44,620 nucleotides of DNA, taken from positions 1 to 44,620 of the IMG/VR virus record IMGVR_UViG_3300043398_000289. The stretch is one strand, 5' to 3'. The DNA is from a virus. Positions 19,522 through 26,815 of this stretch are shown in pieces (position 1 is the first letter of the stretch; each line of letters begins with the position of its first letter). Below the pieces are notes generated by a model. That model worked only from the letters and a program-made list of their open reading frames with translations. It ran no database searches and had not been told where the DNA came from. The translations under genes were made by a program, and so were the position numbers.

Positions 19522-20288
19522 AGGGGCTTCGCGTCTACGTCGCCGGTCCGGTCAACGGATCCGGCAAGCAGAACGGCAACGCGGCTCGCGCGCTCGAGGC
19601 CGCACATCTCCTGCAGGCTCGCGGCTTCGTGCCGTTCGTGCCGCACCTGTACTGGCTGTGGAGCTTCGCTCATCCCGAGTACACGGAGGAGTTCTGGCTC
19701 TCGCAGTGCAAGTCGTGGCTGCTGATGTGCGACGCCATGATCAGACTTCCGGGAGCGAGCCCCGGTTCCGACTTCGAAGAGAGCATCGCGCTCGAGGCCG
19801 GAATCCCGGTGTTCAAGGTGCAGCCGAACGAGCCCGGCGATCACCTCGTCCCGGCCCGCAACTTCATCGCCTGGGCCGAGCACAGGGGTGCGAAGCGCTT
19901 GGTTGGTCCGGAGCGGAACCGCGTTGACTACGCCGCACTCGACGTGTTCCAGGCGAGCGTGTCCGAGTGGCTCAAGAAGCAGCCCTTCTACCCGCAGAAG
20001 CCACATCAGCCGCTCATCGGGATCCAGGAGGAGCTCGGGGAGCTTTCGCACGCTCACCTCAAGAGCGAGCAGGGCATTCGAGGGACGGCGGAAGAGCACC
20101 ATGAGGCCAAGCGAGACGCGATCGGCGACATCCTCGTGTACATCGCCGGGTACTGCGAGGCGAACGGGCTGCAGATGGGCCAGTGCCTCGAACGAGCCTG
20201 GGAAGAGGTCCGCCAGAGGGATTGGAACAAGAACCGCTCGACCGGTGCTGTGTCCGCCCCTGGCCCGTACTCGGAGAAGAGCAAGTGA
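19518..20288 (+). CDS. mazZ: deoxyribosyltransferase-like domain fused to MazG-like (MazZ-type) pyrophosphatase
   Basis: A 256-residue fusion. Residues 1-105 match the nucleoside 2-deoxyribosyltransferase / DUF4406 fold: VYVAGPVNG at the start, MIRLPGASPGSDFEESIALEAGIPVF with the acid-rich helix. Residues about 165-236 are an all-alpha NTP pyrophosphohydrolase: IQEELGELSHA (Glu171, 172, 175), then EAKRDAIGDILVYI (Glu196, Asp200, Asp204) for Mg binding. In Z-genome phages MazZ turns dGTP into dGMP, the PurZ substrate. The N-terminal domain could cleave dNMP glycosidic bonds, as relatives of the DNPH1 type do; removing dAMP would help exclude A, but this is inference. Confidence 0.8.
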   Translation: MKGLRVYVAGPVNGSGKQNGNAARALEAAHLLQARGFVPFVPHLYWLWSFAHPEYTEEFWLSQCKSWLLMCDAMIRLPGASPGSDFEESIALEAGIPVFKVQPNEPGDHLVPARNFIAWAEHRGAKRLVGPERNRVDYAALDVFQASVSEWLKKQPFYPQKPHQPLIGIQEELGELSHAHLKSEQGIRGTAEEHHEAKRDAIGDILVYIAGYCEANGLQMGQCLERAWEEVRQRDWNKNRSTGAVSAPGPYSEKSK

Positions 20289-21076
20289 CGCTGGCCCTCA
20301 AGCGCAAGATCGAGATCCCCCGAGGCCAGTGTGCGGCGCAAGGCTGCCAACGCAAGACCGGACTATCGCCGGTCGATGTCGAGCATCGTGGGAAGAGCAC
20401 AACACTCGACGTCTGCGACAAGCACATTCTCGAGGTCGTCTCTCCTGATCTACGAGGCCCCGGCATCCTCGAGGGTGATCGAGACGGCCGAGGGCCAGAC
20501 GCCACCGAACCGGTGCAGGCAGCTGCACAGGCAGAAGTGGCCGAGGCCAACGAAGCTCTCACTGTGGCTCGCGACGTCGAGATCTCGTCAGCAGAAGACG
20601 AGGCTTTCGTCGCCGAGCTTCTCGCAGAAGTCAAGGGCAAGAACAAGCGCCTCGAGGAGATGAAGCAAGCCGCGCTTCGCCCGATGCGCGAGACGATCAA
20701 GACGATCCAGTCTTGGTTCGAGCCTGCACAAGCTGCGTACGCGCAGATGGAGTCGCTGCTCAAGGGGCGCGTCATCGAGTACCGAGCCAAGCTCGAGGAT
20801 CAGCGACGCGCCGCACTTCGCGCGATGCAGGCAGGAGAGACGCCGCAAGAAGTCTCCGTTGCCATCGTCGCGCTCAAGCAGGCACAAGCTCCCACGACCG
20901 AGGGAATCTCGGTCCGCAGGGTGTGGTCGTTCGAGATCGTCGACGCGTCGAAGGTCCCGGTCGACTTCATGTCGGTTGACTCTGGCAAGATCCGAGCGGC
21001 TGTGTCGTCCGGAGTCCGAGAGATCAACGGAGTTCGGATCTTCGAGCAGGAGATCGTCGCCTCGAGGTCGTCATGA
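20285..21076 (+). CDS. coiled-coil protein with N-terminal Cys/His motif
   Basis: A 263-residue protein. CAAQGC ... CDKH within the first 45 residues could bind zinc (C-x4-C and C-x2-H). The centre (EVAEANEALTVARDVEIS to LKGRVIEYRAKLEDQRRAALRAMQAG) is a long coiled coil; the end (EGISVRRVWSFEIVDASKVPVDFMSVDSGKIRAAVSSG) is the pattern seen in phage DUF1351-like or recombination-associated proteins. The role is probably DNA metabolism. GTGA overlap with mazZ; ATGA overlap with the next gene. Confidence 0.6.
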   Translation: MTLALKRKIEIPRGQCAAQGCQRKTGLSPVDVEHRGKSTTLDVCDKHILEVVSPDLRGPGILEGDRDGRGPDATEPVQAAAQAEVAEANEALTVARDVEISSAEDEAFVAELLAEVKGKNKRLEEMKQAALRPMRETIKTIQSWFEPAQAAYAQMESLLKGRVIEYRAKLEDQRRAALRAMQAGETPQEVSVAIVALKQAQAPTTEGISVRRVWSFEIVDASKVPVDFMSVDSGKIRAAVSSGVREINGVRIFEQEIVASRSS

Positions 21077-21789
21077 GCAGAATCCTGATCCTCACACCCG
21101 ATCGCAACAGTCCTCCAAAGCGAGACTTCGACGGAGCCTTCAAACCCGAATCGGTCCGCCTATCTGGTGGGCTCGTGGCGAAGGGACACCAAACCAAGAT
21201 CGAGCGTGTTTCGGTTCCGGTCGTCGACCCGAAGACACTGCAGATCGACTCGATCGAGAAGCAACGGCAGTTCTCGGAAGCGGCGTTCACCGTGAACCGA
21301 TCGATTCAAGACTTCAAGCCAAACATCGTCGTCATGATGTGCCATGGGTGGGCAACAGGCCTGCAGCTTGGTTTCAGGTCGGCGAAGCAGCGCGGGTTCG
21401 ACAAACAGGCATTCAATTCGCTGTGCGTGTCGCTGACGGCGGCCAACGTCGACCACGTGGTTTTGTTTGCTTGTTCGGCCGGTGACGAGCCAGGCAGCGA
21501 CAAGACAAGCCCCGGGACCGGTGACGACTCAATCGCAGACAAGATTCGTGACCTGGCGGACGTCTCAGTGCTCTCGCACTGGACGGTCGGACACACGACG
21601 CGAAACCCGGACCTGATTTTCTTCGAGCAGGGCCGCACAGCCGGGGGGATCGCGTTTCCCTCCCGGGGGACGCAGGCGTACCGGAATGCCTTGTCCTTGC
21701 TCAAGACCCCGGCCGGCCTCGCCGATGTCGTGTTGTGTCGGTCGGTCCTCGAACTCCGGGAGTTGTTCGCAGGGACACAACAGACCTGA
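21073..21789 (+). CDS. caspase/CHAT-like putative cysteine peptidase
   Basis: A 238-residue alpha/beta protein. VVMMCHGWATG (His91) and HVVLFACSAGDEPG (Cys134) reproduce the His-Gly and Cys of clan CD peptidases; the LFACSAG strand and the preceding ACHG-like strand closely resemble CHAT and caspase-like folds. Between Cys134 and the C-terminus, DDSIADKIRDLADVSVLSHWTVG is a typical helix-strand unit. It is the last gene of the rightward arm, just before the terminator. A peptidase acting on host or phage proteins (anti-defence, or maturation) is possible; activity is not established. Confidence 0.6.
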   Translation: MSRILILTPDRNSPPKRDFDGAFKPESVRLSGGLVAKGHQTKIERVSVPVVDPKTLQIDSIEKQRQFSEAAFTVNRSIQDFKPNIVVMMCHGWATGLQLGFRSAKQRGFDKQAFNSLCVSLTAANVDHVVLFACSAGDEPGSDKTSPGTGDDSIADKIRDLADVSVLSHWTVGHTTRNPDLIFFEQGRTAGGIAFPSRGTQAYRNALSLLKTPAGLADVVLCRSVLELRELFAGTQQT

Positions 21790-21850
21790 CAGCGCCTCGC
21801 CGATCCGCGACCAGATCGGGGCTCTAGAAGGACCGGGTCCTCTAAGACCT

Positions 21851-21885
21851 TTGAAGCCGCCTCGGAAACTCCGGGGCGGCTTCAA
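21851..21885. terminator. intrinsic terminator between convergent arms
   Basis: TTGAAGCCGCC/GGCGGCTTCAA (11 bp, 21851-21861 with 21875-21885) extends inward by four more pairs (one G-U) to a 5-base loop AAACT. GCTGTTTT follows on the plus strand. It lies between the end of the rightward arm (21789) and the end of the leftward arm (21929). A shorter palindrome AGGACC-G-GGTCCT lies at 21829-21841. Confidence 0.85.
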
Positions 21886-21928
21886 GCTGTTTTGGTAGCG
21901 ACCAGCCGGTCAGAAGGCCAAGGAAAGG

Positions 21929-22132
21929 CTACGGAGAGCCGTCCTGGCCATGCTTCTTGTCGAGATCCGCGTCGGTCTTCTTGCGGGCGGTCTCGAGGGT
22001 CGCGTCGAGAGCCACGAGGAAGGCGTCCCTCGAGCCTGCAGCGCGAAAGAGCGCGAAGAGCCGGGGGCCTGCGGCGAGAAGCGCCTCGAGGAACTCGAGC
22101 GCGAGCTTGACGGCGATCTGTTCGGGTGTCAT
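21929..22132 (-). CDS. small helical protein at end of late operon
   Basis: A 67-residue protein: MTPEQIAVKLALEFLEALLAAGPRLFALFRAAGSRDAFLVALDATLETARKKTDAD. Two amphipathic helices and a charged tail; the hydrophobic stretch AVKLALEFLEALLAAGPRLFALF is not a clean membrane span. Last gene of the leftward arm, ATGA-coupled to the holin-like gene, so a lysis-associated role is possible. Confidence 0.6.
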   Translation of the reverse strand: MTPEQIAVKLALEFLEALLAAGPRLFALFRAAGSRDAFLVALDATLETARKKTDADLDKKHGQDGSP

Positions 22133-22569
22133 GGCGTCTCCTCGATGGCATGTAGTGCGGTGTCACATCTCGTGCGCTCCGAGGCGAGATCGGTCTCGTC
22201 CTGCTCTCGGGTCGAGCCCTGCCTGTCGACGATCGCCCGTTCGTTCGCGACGCAGCGCGCGACCTCGACCGCATAGGCGGTCCGGACTTCGGCAGAAACT
22301 CCACCACAGCCGGTGAGTGAAGCGAGCGAGAGGGCCATCAGGAACGCGATCGCCGGAGGCGGTGGCTGCCTCATCCACGCGCCGCGTAGCGTCGTGATCG
22401 CGCCTGCGATCAGGCTGACGGCCACAGCCGCACCCGCCGGGTCCTCGACGATCCTCTCGAGGAGAACGCCGAGCTTTTCCCATCGAGCCTCCGGAACGAA
22501 GATCGCGGCGACGACGGCGAGAGCCGCGAAGCCCATCGCGATCAGTGCGTGCTTTGTTGTCGTGTTCAT
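22129..22569 (-). CDS. holin-like membrane protein with nested lipoprotein (spanin-like)
   Basis: A 146-residue protein. Residues 8-26 (ALIAMGFAALAVVAAIFVP) and about 45-62 (GAAVAVSLIAGAITTLRG) are two membrane spans, like a small holin. From Met66 the sequence restarts as a lipoprotein signal: MRQPPPPAIAFLMALSLAS then lipobox LTGC, followed by a soluble Glu/Arg-rich tail. The nested ATG is at 22374-22372. The tail resembles an outer-membrane spanin more than a holin, so two products (full-length and internal start) are plausible. Position within a lysis cluster supports this. Confidence 0.6.
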   Translation of the reverse strand: MNTTTKHALIAMGFAALAVVAAIFVPEARWEKLGVLLERIVEDPAGAAVAVSLIAGAITTLRGAWMRQPPPPAIAFLMALSLASLTGCGGVSAEVRTAYAVEVARCVANERAIVDRQGSTREQDETDLASERTRCDTALHAIEETP

Positions 22570-22871
22570 CTTGTCCCCTCAAGCCTTTCGACTCGTTGCG
22601 AGAGTGTATCGATCGCCTCGAGCCTGCGACCGAGGATGTAGCTCGCGCCGAGTAGTCCGCCGAACACGGACACGACGACAGAGAACGAGCCCACGGCGAC
22701 GGTCGCGATCATCCAGACACCGATCCGCTCCATGCGACGGAGTCTGTGGTCGGTCAGGAGCGAAACCACGTTGAGCTTGCGGATCGAGTTCTCGGGGCTC
22801 GAAACCGGCTCGCTCATCGCGTTACGGACTTGGCCCGTGAGGTCGTCGTCGAGGTCAAGTGTCGTACTCAT
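22566..22871 (-). CDS. single-span membrane protein, lysis-associated
   Basis: A 101-residue protein: charged N-terminal half ([26 protein letters not shown]), one membrane span ([29 protein letters not shown]) and a short C-terminal coiled-coil helix ([15 protein letters not shown]). This resembles XhlA-like or inner-membrane spanin/antiholin proteins. ATGA overlap with the next gene. Confidence 0.55.
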   Translation of the reverse strand: MSTTLDLDDDLTGQVRNAMSEPVSSPENSIRKLNVVSLLTDHRLRRMERIGVWMIATVAVGSFSVVVSVFGGLLGASYILGRRLEAIDTLSQRVERLEGTR

Positions 22872-23446
22872 GGGATCGGCCCTCCGTTGAGCGAGACGAG
22901 GAGAGCAGCCATCCTGAGTAGGCAGTCCTCCATGTTCGACGGGTCATTCGTCGCCCATGTCCCACCGGGCCAGTTGGACGGGAGCGCGCCAGGTTCGCCC
23001 TGCGGTCCCTGCGGACCATCCGGGCCGATCGCACCCGCTGGGCCTTCTGGGCCTGGATCACCCTGCGGCCCCGGAGGTCCGCCCGGATCGCCCTGTGGTC
23101 CCTGCGGCCCCGCCGGACCCTCTGGACCCTGTGGGCCCTCGGGACCCTGTGGACCTGGCGGTCCTTCTGGTCCGCCCGGGGGGCCTTGAGGCCCCTCGGG
23201 GCCTTGAGGCCCCTCGGGGCCTTGCGGTCCCCCCGGTCCTTCGGGGCCAGGGTTGCCATCGGGACCTTGTGGCCCCTGCGGACCATCCGGGCCGATCGGA
23301 CCCTGTGGCCCCTGCGCTCCGATGTCGACGAAACGCGCCGCGTCGTTGGGTCCGACAGGGGCGGCGAGGTTCGCGATCGGTTGGCCGCCGAGATCGAGCG
23401 GAGCGGTCATCGGCCATGCGCCGTCTGTGCGTAGAGCGCGGGGCAT
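22868..23446 (-). CDS. collagen-like tail fibre protein
   Basis: A 192-residue protein. The N-terminus [26 protein letters not shown] is the usual attachment motif of phage fibres; residues about 44-155 are collagen-type Gly-X-Y triplets ([10 protein letters not shown] style) expected to form a trimeric rod. The C-terminal 38 residues ([29 protein letters not shown]) match the end of the neighbouring fibre gene. The DNA is strongly repetitive here (about 22980-23320), a possible site of slippage between strains. Confidence 0.85.
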   Translation of the reverse strand: MPRALRTDGAWPMTAPLDLGGQPIANLAAPVGPNDAARFVDIGAQGPQGPIGPDGPQGPQGPDGNPGPEGPGGPQGPEGPQGPEGPQGPPGGPEGPPGPQGPEGPQGPEGPAGPQGPQGDPGGPPGPQGDPGPEGPAGAIGPDGPQGPQGEPGALPSNWPGGTWATNDPSNMEDCLLRMAALLVSLNGGPIP

Positions 23447-23454
23447 CGTTCACC

Positions 23455-24549
23455 TCACGGGATGGGAGTACCGAGAAGCCCGGCGACGGCGTTGGCGAGT
23501 CGATCGAGTGCATCACGCACGTTCGTGGGATCGCTCGTGTCCCAATCGCCCGCATAGGCAGGCGCGTAGAGCAACCCCTGCGCGTTGTTCTTCGTCGCGT
23601 TCTTGAGAGCATCGAGCGACGCCTGCACGCTCGTCGCGCCCAATGGCGGCGTGATGTAGAGATCGTCGTAGGGCAGCACGAGCGGGTTTGCGACGGCGTA
23701 GGAGAACACCACCGTCCCGGTGAAGCTCGGTTGCCAGAGCGCCATGTTCGGCGTGAGCGGGTTGGCGCAGATGTCGTAGATCACGATCGCGACGTTCGCT
23801 GCGCCGCTGTTCTCCACGCAGTCGGTCGGGAGTCCGCCGAGCGCGCTCTGACCCTGCACGAGCACGATGCCGTCCGCGTTCTGCCCGCCGTCTGCGCTCA
23901 GGTGGACGAGCTTGGCTCCGGCCGGAACGGGCGGGTCGGCGACCGCGAACGCTGACGAGAACGCGACGAGGACGTGCGTCGTGCCTCCGGGCTGGTCGCC
24001 CTTGGAGCGCATGAGCGCGCCTGCGTCGTTGTTGCGAATGTAGCAGCCATCGCCGACCTGGAAGATGCGCGGAGCCTGCGCCGGGAGCGCGGTCCACTCG
24101 AGCACGCCGGTTCCCGCTCCCGGCTCGATGGTGAGTACAAGCCCGTCGTCGATGCCGAAGCAGTTGTTGAGCTTGACCCCTGCAGGAAGTTCAAGGACGA
24201 CGGCACCTGTGGCTCGATAGAACGAACGAAGCGTGCCGCCACGAAGATCCCAACCGTCCACAGGCATCCCAGCAAGTGGTACGACGAAAGGACCCACAGT
24301 GAGTGCGACCACGATGACCGGAGCCGCACCGATCTGAACCGTCGCGAGCTTTGCCATGAGGTCGGCCCATGACGTGTAACGACCGGCTGCCACGTCTTGT
24401 GTACCTGAGTCGGCGAAGACGAAAGAGGGCTGCTGAATGAGGCTTCCGGCGAGGACCCTGCGGTTCCCGCCCTGGTCAACAGGGATGCTCTCGTTGCCTG
24501 TGAGAGGCAACGTGGCCAGCGTCATCGCGGAGATCTTCTGATTGGACAT
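23455..24549 (-). CDS. tail fibre/appendage protein
   Basis: A 364-residue protein: [32 protein letters not shown] is a standard phage fibre N-terminus. The middle contains Gly-rich beta-structure repeats ([45 protein letters not shown]). The C-terminal module ([28 protein letters not shown] ending GTPIP) is shared with the collagen-like fibre. Probable host-contact appendage. Confidence 0.75.
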   Translation of the reverse strand: MSNQKISAMTLATLPLTGNESIPVDQGGNRRVLAGSLIQQPSFVFADSGTQDVAAGRYTSWADLMAKLATVQIGAAPVIVVALTVGPFVVPLAGMPVDGWDLRGGTLRSFYRATGAVVLELPAGVKLNNCFGIDDGLVLTIEPGAGTGVLEWTALPAQAPRIFQVGDGCYIRNNDAGALMRSKGDQPGGTTHVLVAFSSAFAVADPPVPAGAKLVHLSADGGQNADGIVLVQGQSALGGLPTDCVENSGAANVAIVIYDICANPLTPNMALWQPSFTGTVVFSYAVANPLVLPYDDLYITPPLGATSVQASLDALKNATKNNAQGLLYAPAYAGDWDTSDPTNVRDALDRLANAVAGLLGTPIP

Positions 24550-24551
24550 CG

Positions 24552-24710
24552 TTACTCCAACTCGATGAAGCCTGAGCCGTCCTCGAGTTCGATGAAGCCT
24601 GAGCCGTCCTCGAGTTCGATGAAGCCTGAGCCTGCAGGTGTGCTTGACTCACCCCCGTCTGTGAAGACGGGGACATGAGGATCTGAATGCACCGGGGGGT
24701 GTGCGTTCAC
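24552..24710 (-). CDS. small protein with three GSGFIELED-type repeats
   Basis: A 52-residue protein from a GTG overlapping the upstream stop (GTGA). After a His/Pro-rich start (NAHPPVHSDPHVPVF) the C-terminus is three tandem copies of GSGFIELED, encoded by a 27-bp repeat (24552-24630 region), the last ending at the terminal ELE. The repeats are acidic and Phe/Ile-bearing, suited to beta-stacking or to binding a partner. Function unknown. Confidence 0.65.
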   Translation of the reverse strand: MNAHPPVHSDPHVPVFTDGGESSTPAGSGFIELEDGSGFIELEDGSGFIELE

Positions 24711-25207
24711 GTGCAAGAGAGCCCCACACGCAGGATTCCGGGAGCGCCGACGTTGCCAATCTCGGCAGCCTCGACGTACAACCATCGGGCAGCTGGCGCG
24801 CGAACGTGCACGCACTGCGCGTTGACGGCTGCGACCCCCGTTGGAGGCAGCCGGACCAAGTCACCCTGCACGAGCACCTGGCCCATGACGGCGGGGCCAC
24901 CAGCGAACGCCGTTGAAGCCGTGACCGTTCCGTCCGTGACGGCGACGTCGTGCCACGAATCGTCTGTGTCGTCGGCAGGCACGGTGGCCTTGGCCGAGAT
25001 GCGCATCCGCACGTGCGGAGCGCCAGCGGCACCGGCTCCGGTGTAGCGAAGCCAGACCGCAAACATGTCACGAGAGACATATGTCGGCTCGAGGGCCACG
25101 ATCTCGCTCTTGCGCGCGACACCAGCTGCGGGCAGTGGGGCCGCGTCGAATGCAGCCCCAACTGTATCGTTGAGGTACTGCGTCGTCGTGCTGATCTGCT
25201 TCGTCAT
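24707..25207 (-). CDS. tail-associated protein of unknown function
   Basis: A 166-residue beta-rich protein: N-terminal TKQISTTTQYLNDTVGAAFDAAPLPAAG, then alternating strands (MFAVWLRYTG, VRMRISAKATVPADD, QVLVQGDLVRL, WLYVEAAEIG). Sits between fibre genes in the leftward late operon with a GAGGA ribosome site. Probably a virion appendage or base protein; no specific family recognised. Confidence 0.6.
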   Translation of the reverse strand: MTKQISTTTQYLNDTVGAAFDAAPLPAAGVARKSEIVALEPTYVSRDMFAVWLRYTGAGAAGAPHVRMRISAKATVPADDTDDSWHDVAVTDGTVTASTAFAGGPAVMGQVLVQGDLVRLPPTGVAAVNAQCVHVRAPAARWLYVEAAEIGNVGAPGILRVGLSCT

Positions 25208-25232
25208 GGGTCCTCAATTCTAGCACACTGGG

Positions 25233-25883
25233 TCACGCGTTGCGAGGCCCGCCGTCGTCAAACGACACGCGAACTGCGATCAGCTGGTCATTCGCACCAA
25301 GTGCGCCGGTCGGGCCGGTGACGACGATGTGCGCCGTGTACTCGTTCACCCTGATGAACGGGGTTAGCGAGCCGACCGTGATCACGCTGTAGCCAGCAGC
25401 TAAGCCGCCCTCGGTCGTACTGCCCTGCTGTGTTGCCGTTGCAGCTGCGGGAGCGCCCCAGGGCTCGCTCTGCTCGTACACGCGAACGAACCACCCGTTC
25501 GGCGTGACGCGAAGACCGCTAGACCGAACGAGCACCTCGACCGCAGTGATCGTGCAGCCGCTCGGGATGTCGATCGGGAACACCGCGAATGGTGCGTTCA
25601 CGATCGGCACGAGATACGGCACACCCGACGCGAGCGAAAGATACCAGTCGAGAACACCAGCGCCGCTCGCGCTCGCGTGTGCATCCGTCGCCTCGATCGT
25701 TCGCTTGCGCGTCGTCGGTGTGAGATACACGAACTCCGGGTCGATCGCGCCCTTGAGAGTCGCGGTTCTGTCCGCCAGCTGGTCAAGCGGCGTGGAGAAG
25801 CTCGCCCGATTCTGCAGGTCGGTACCGGCAGGTAAGTCGATGTTGGCGGGGTATGGCGGAGATCCGGGTGTGGGAATCGGCAT
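25233..25883 (-). CDS. tail protein, probable fibre or baseplate component
   Basis: A 216-residue protein with a Pro-rich N-terminus (PTPGSPPYPANIDLPAG), a linker typical of fibre attachment (LDQLADRTATLKGAI), and a beta-sandwich-like body (GWFVRVYEQSEPWG, YTAHIVVTGPTG, LIAVRVSFDDGG). GAGGAG ribosome site. Lies directly downstream of the gpI-like tail gene. Confidence 0.6.
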   Translation of the reverse strand: MPIPTPGSPPYPANIDLPAGTDLQNRASFSTPLDQLADRTATLKGAIDPEFVYLTPTTRKRTIEATDAHASASGAGVLDWYLSLASGVPYLVPIVNAPFAVFPIDIPSGCTITAVEVLVRSSGLRVTPNGWFVRVYEQSEPWGAPAAATATQQGSTTEGGLAAGYSVITVGSLTPFIRVNEYTAHIVVTGPTGALGANDQLIAVRVSFDDGGPRNA

Positions 25884-25886
25884 CGA

Positions 25887-26651
25887 TCAGGTCTCCTCGT
25901 GTGTGAGGACGTATGGTGCTTGAGCATCCCAAGCGTCCCACGTCAAGCCAGAAGCCCAAGCGTCCCAATCGCCAACGGGCGGAGGGAAATCCCACATCGG
26001 GCAGAAGCCCCACAACAGCACGACATGCTCTCGCAGGATGTGCGCAGCGCTCCACTCGATCGGGATCATCAGGAAGTTGGCTTCCTGCTCGGGAGTCAAC
26101 GGTCCGGGGTCAGAGGTCAGGTGGAAGAAAACCCAGAATTGAGCCCACTCGCCGGACGCGTCGGGTGTCCACGTGATCTGGTCTCGAGTGATGACTCCGT
26201 TGGTGTCGATCGAGTGCCTGAGCCCGTTGTACGAGACCACGTCGATCTGCACGTTGTACGTGTCCAGCCAGAACGCGCGAAGCTGCCTCAGGAGCGCGTA
26301 AGGCCCGCCCCGGCCCCGATGGTCGTCCCACCAAGACAAGAGCCGACGAGAATACGTCCCGGCGTTTTCCGCTGGCCCTCTCCGGATCCTGCGCTCACGC
26401 CCGATTTGTGGCAGCGCGTCGTTGGTCGCGTTAGGAAATCGAGCCTTGATCGAATCGACGGTCTTGTCTGCGAGCGCGTCGAACGGAACCATCATCGCGG
26501 ACAGAATCCGAACGGCCATCGTGCGCTGCAGCCACGGAGGACCGATACGCCACACGTAGTCAGAGAACCGAGCACGCAGCGACGACACATACACGTCGCC
26601 GAAGGCGAACGGTAGCGACGTGGGTAGGCTCGGTGTTGTGACCGTGGGCAC
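25887..26651 (-). CDS. phage tail protein I-like baseplate protein
   Basis: A 254-residue protein occupying the position of gpI after gpJ, as in Mu and P2 baseplates, with an intervening fibre gene. Segment PFDALADKTVDSIKARFPNATNDALPQIGRERRIRRGPAENAGTYSRRLLSWWDDHRGRGG is characteristic of tail proteins that link baseplate to fibres. A curious Trp-rich C-terminus repeats WDAW (DWDAWASGLTWDAWDAQ). Assignment by position and style. Confidence 0.65.
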   Translation of the reverse strand: MPTVTTPSLPTSLPFAFGDVYVSSLRARFSDYVWRIGPPWLQRTMAVRILSAMMVPFDALADKTVDSIKARFPNATNDALPQIGRERRIRRGPAENAGTYSRRLLSWWDDHRGRGGPYALLRQLRAFWLDTYNVQIDVVSYNGLRHSIDTNGVITRDQITWTPDASGEWAQFWVFFHLTSDPGPLTPEQEANFLMIPIEWSAAHILREHVVLLWGFCPMWDFPPPVGDWDAWASGLTWDAWDAQAPYVLTHEET

Positions 26652-26654
26652 GAA

Positions 26655-26813
26655 TCAATCCTTCTCGTCCTCGTCCCGCTTCTTGCGTTCCGCCTCGGTG
26701 CGCTCCCGCATCGCTTCCTTCATCGCACGCGACCGCTCCCGAGCCGCAGCGAGCGACGCCTCTGCCTTCGCGCGCAGCTTCTCGACCTCATCCTTGTTGA
26801 GCTTCTCGTTCAT
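26655..26813 (-). CDS. short charged coiled-coil protein
   Basis: A 52-residue single helix of charged residues: MNEKLNKDEVEKLRAKAEASL continuing to EAERKKRDEDEKD. No other domain. Embedded between two tail genes; a chaperone or stabiliser for fibre folding is possible. Confidence 0.65.
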   Translation of the reverse strand: MNEKLNKDEVEKLRAKAEASLAAARERSRAMKEAMRERTEAERKKRDEDEKD

Positions 26814-26815
26814 GG

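Noticed and set aside
22980-23330. GC-rich tandem repeats resembling a CRISPR array or satellite
   Set aside because: They encode in-frame Gly-X-Y collagen triplets; unit lengths vary and no spacer pattern exists.
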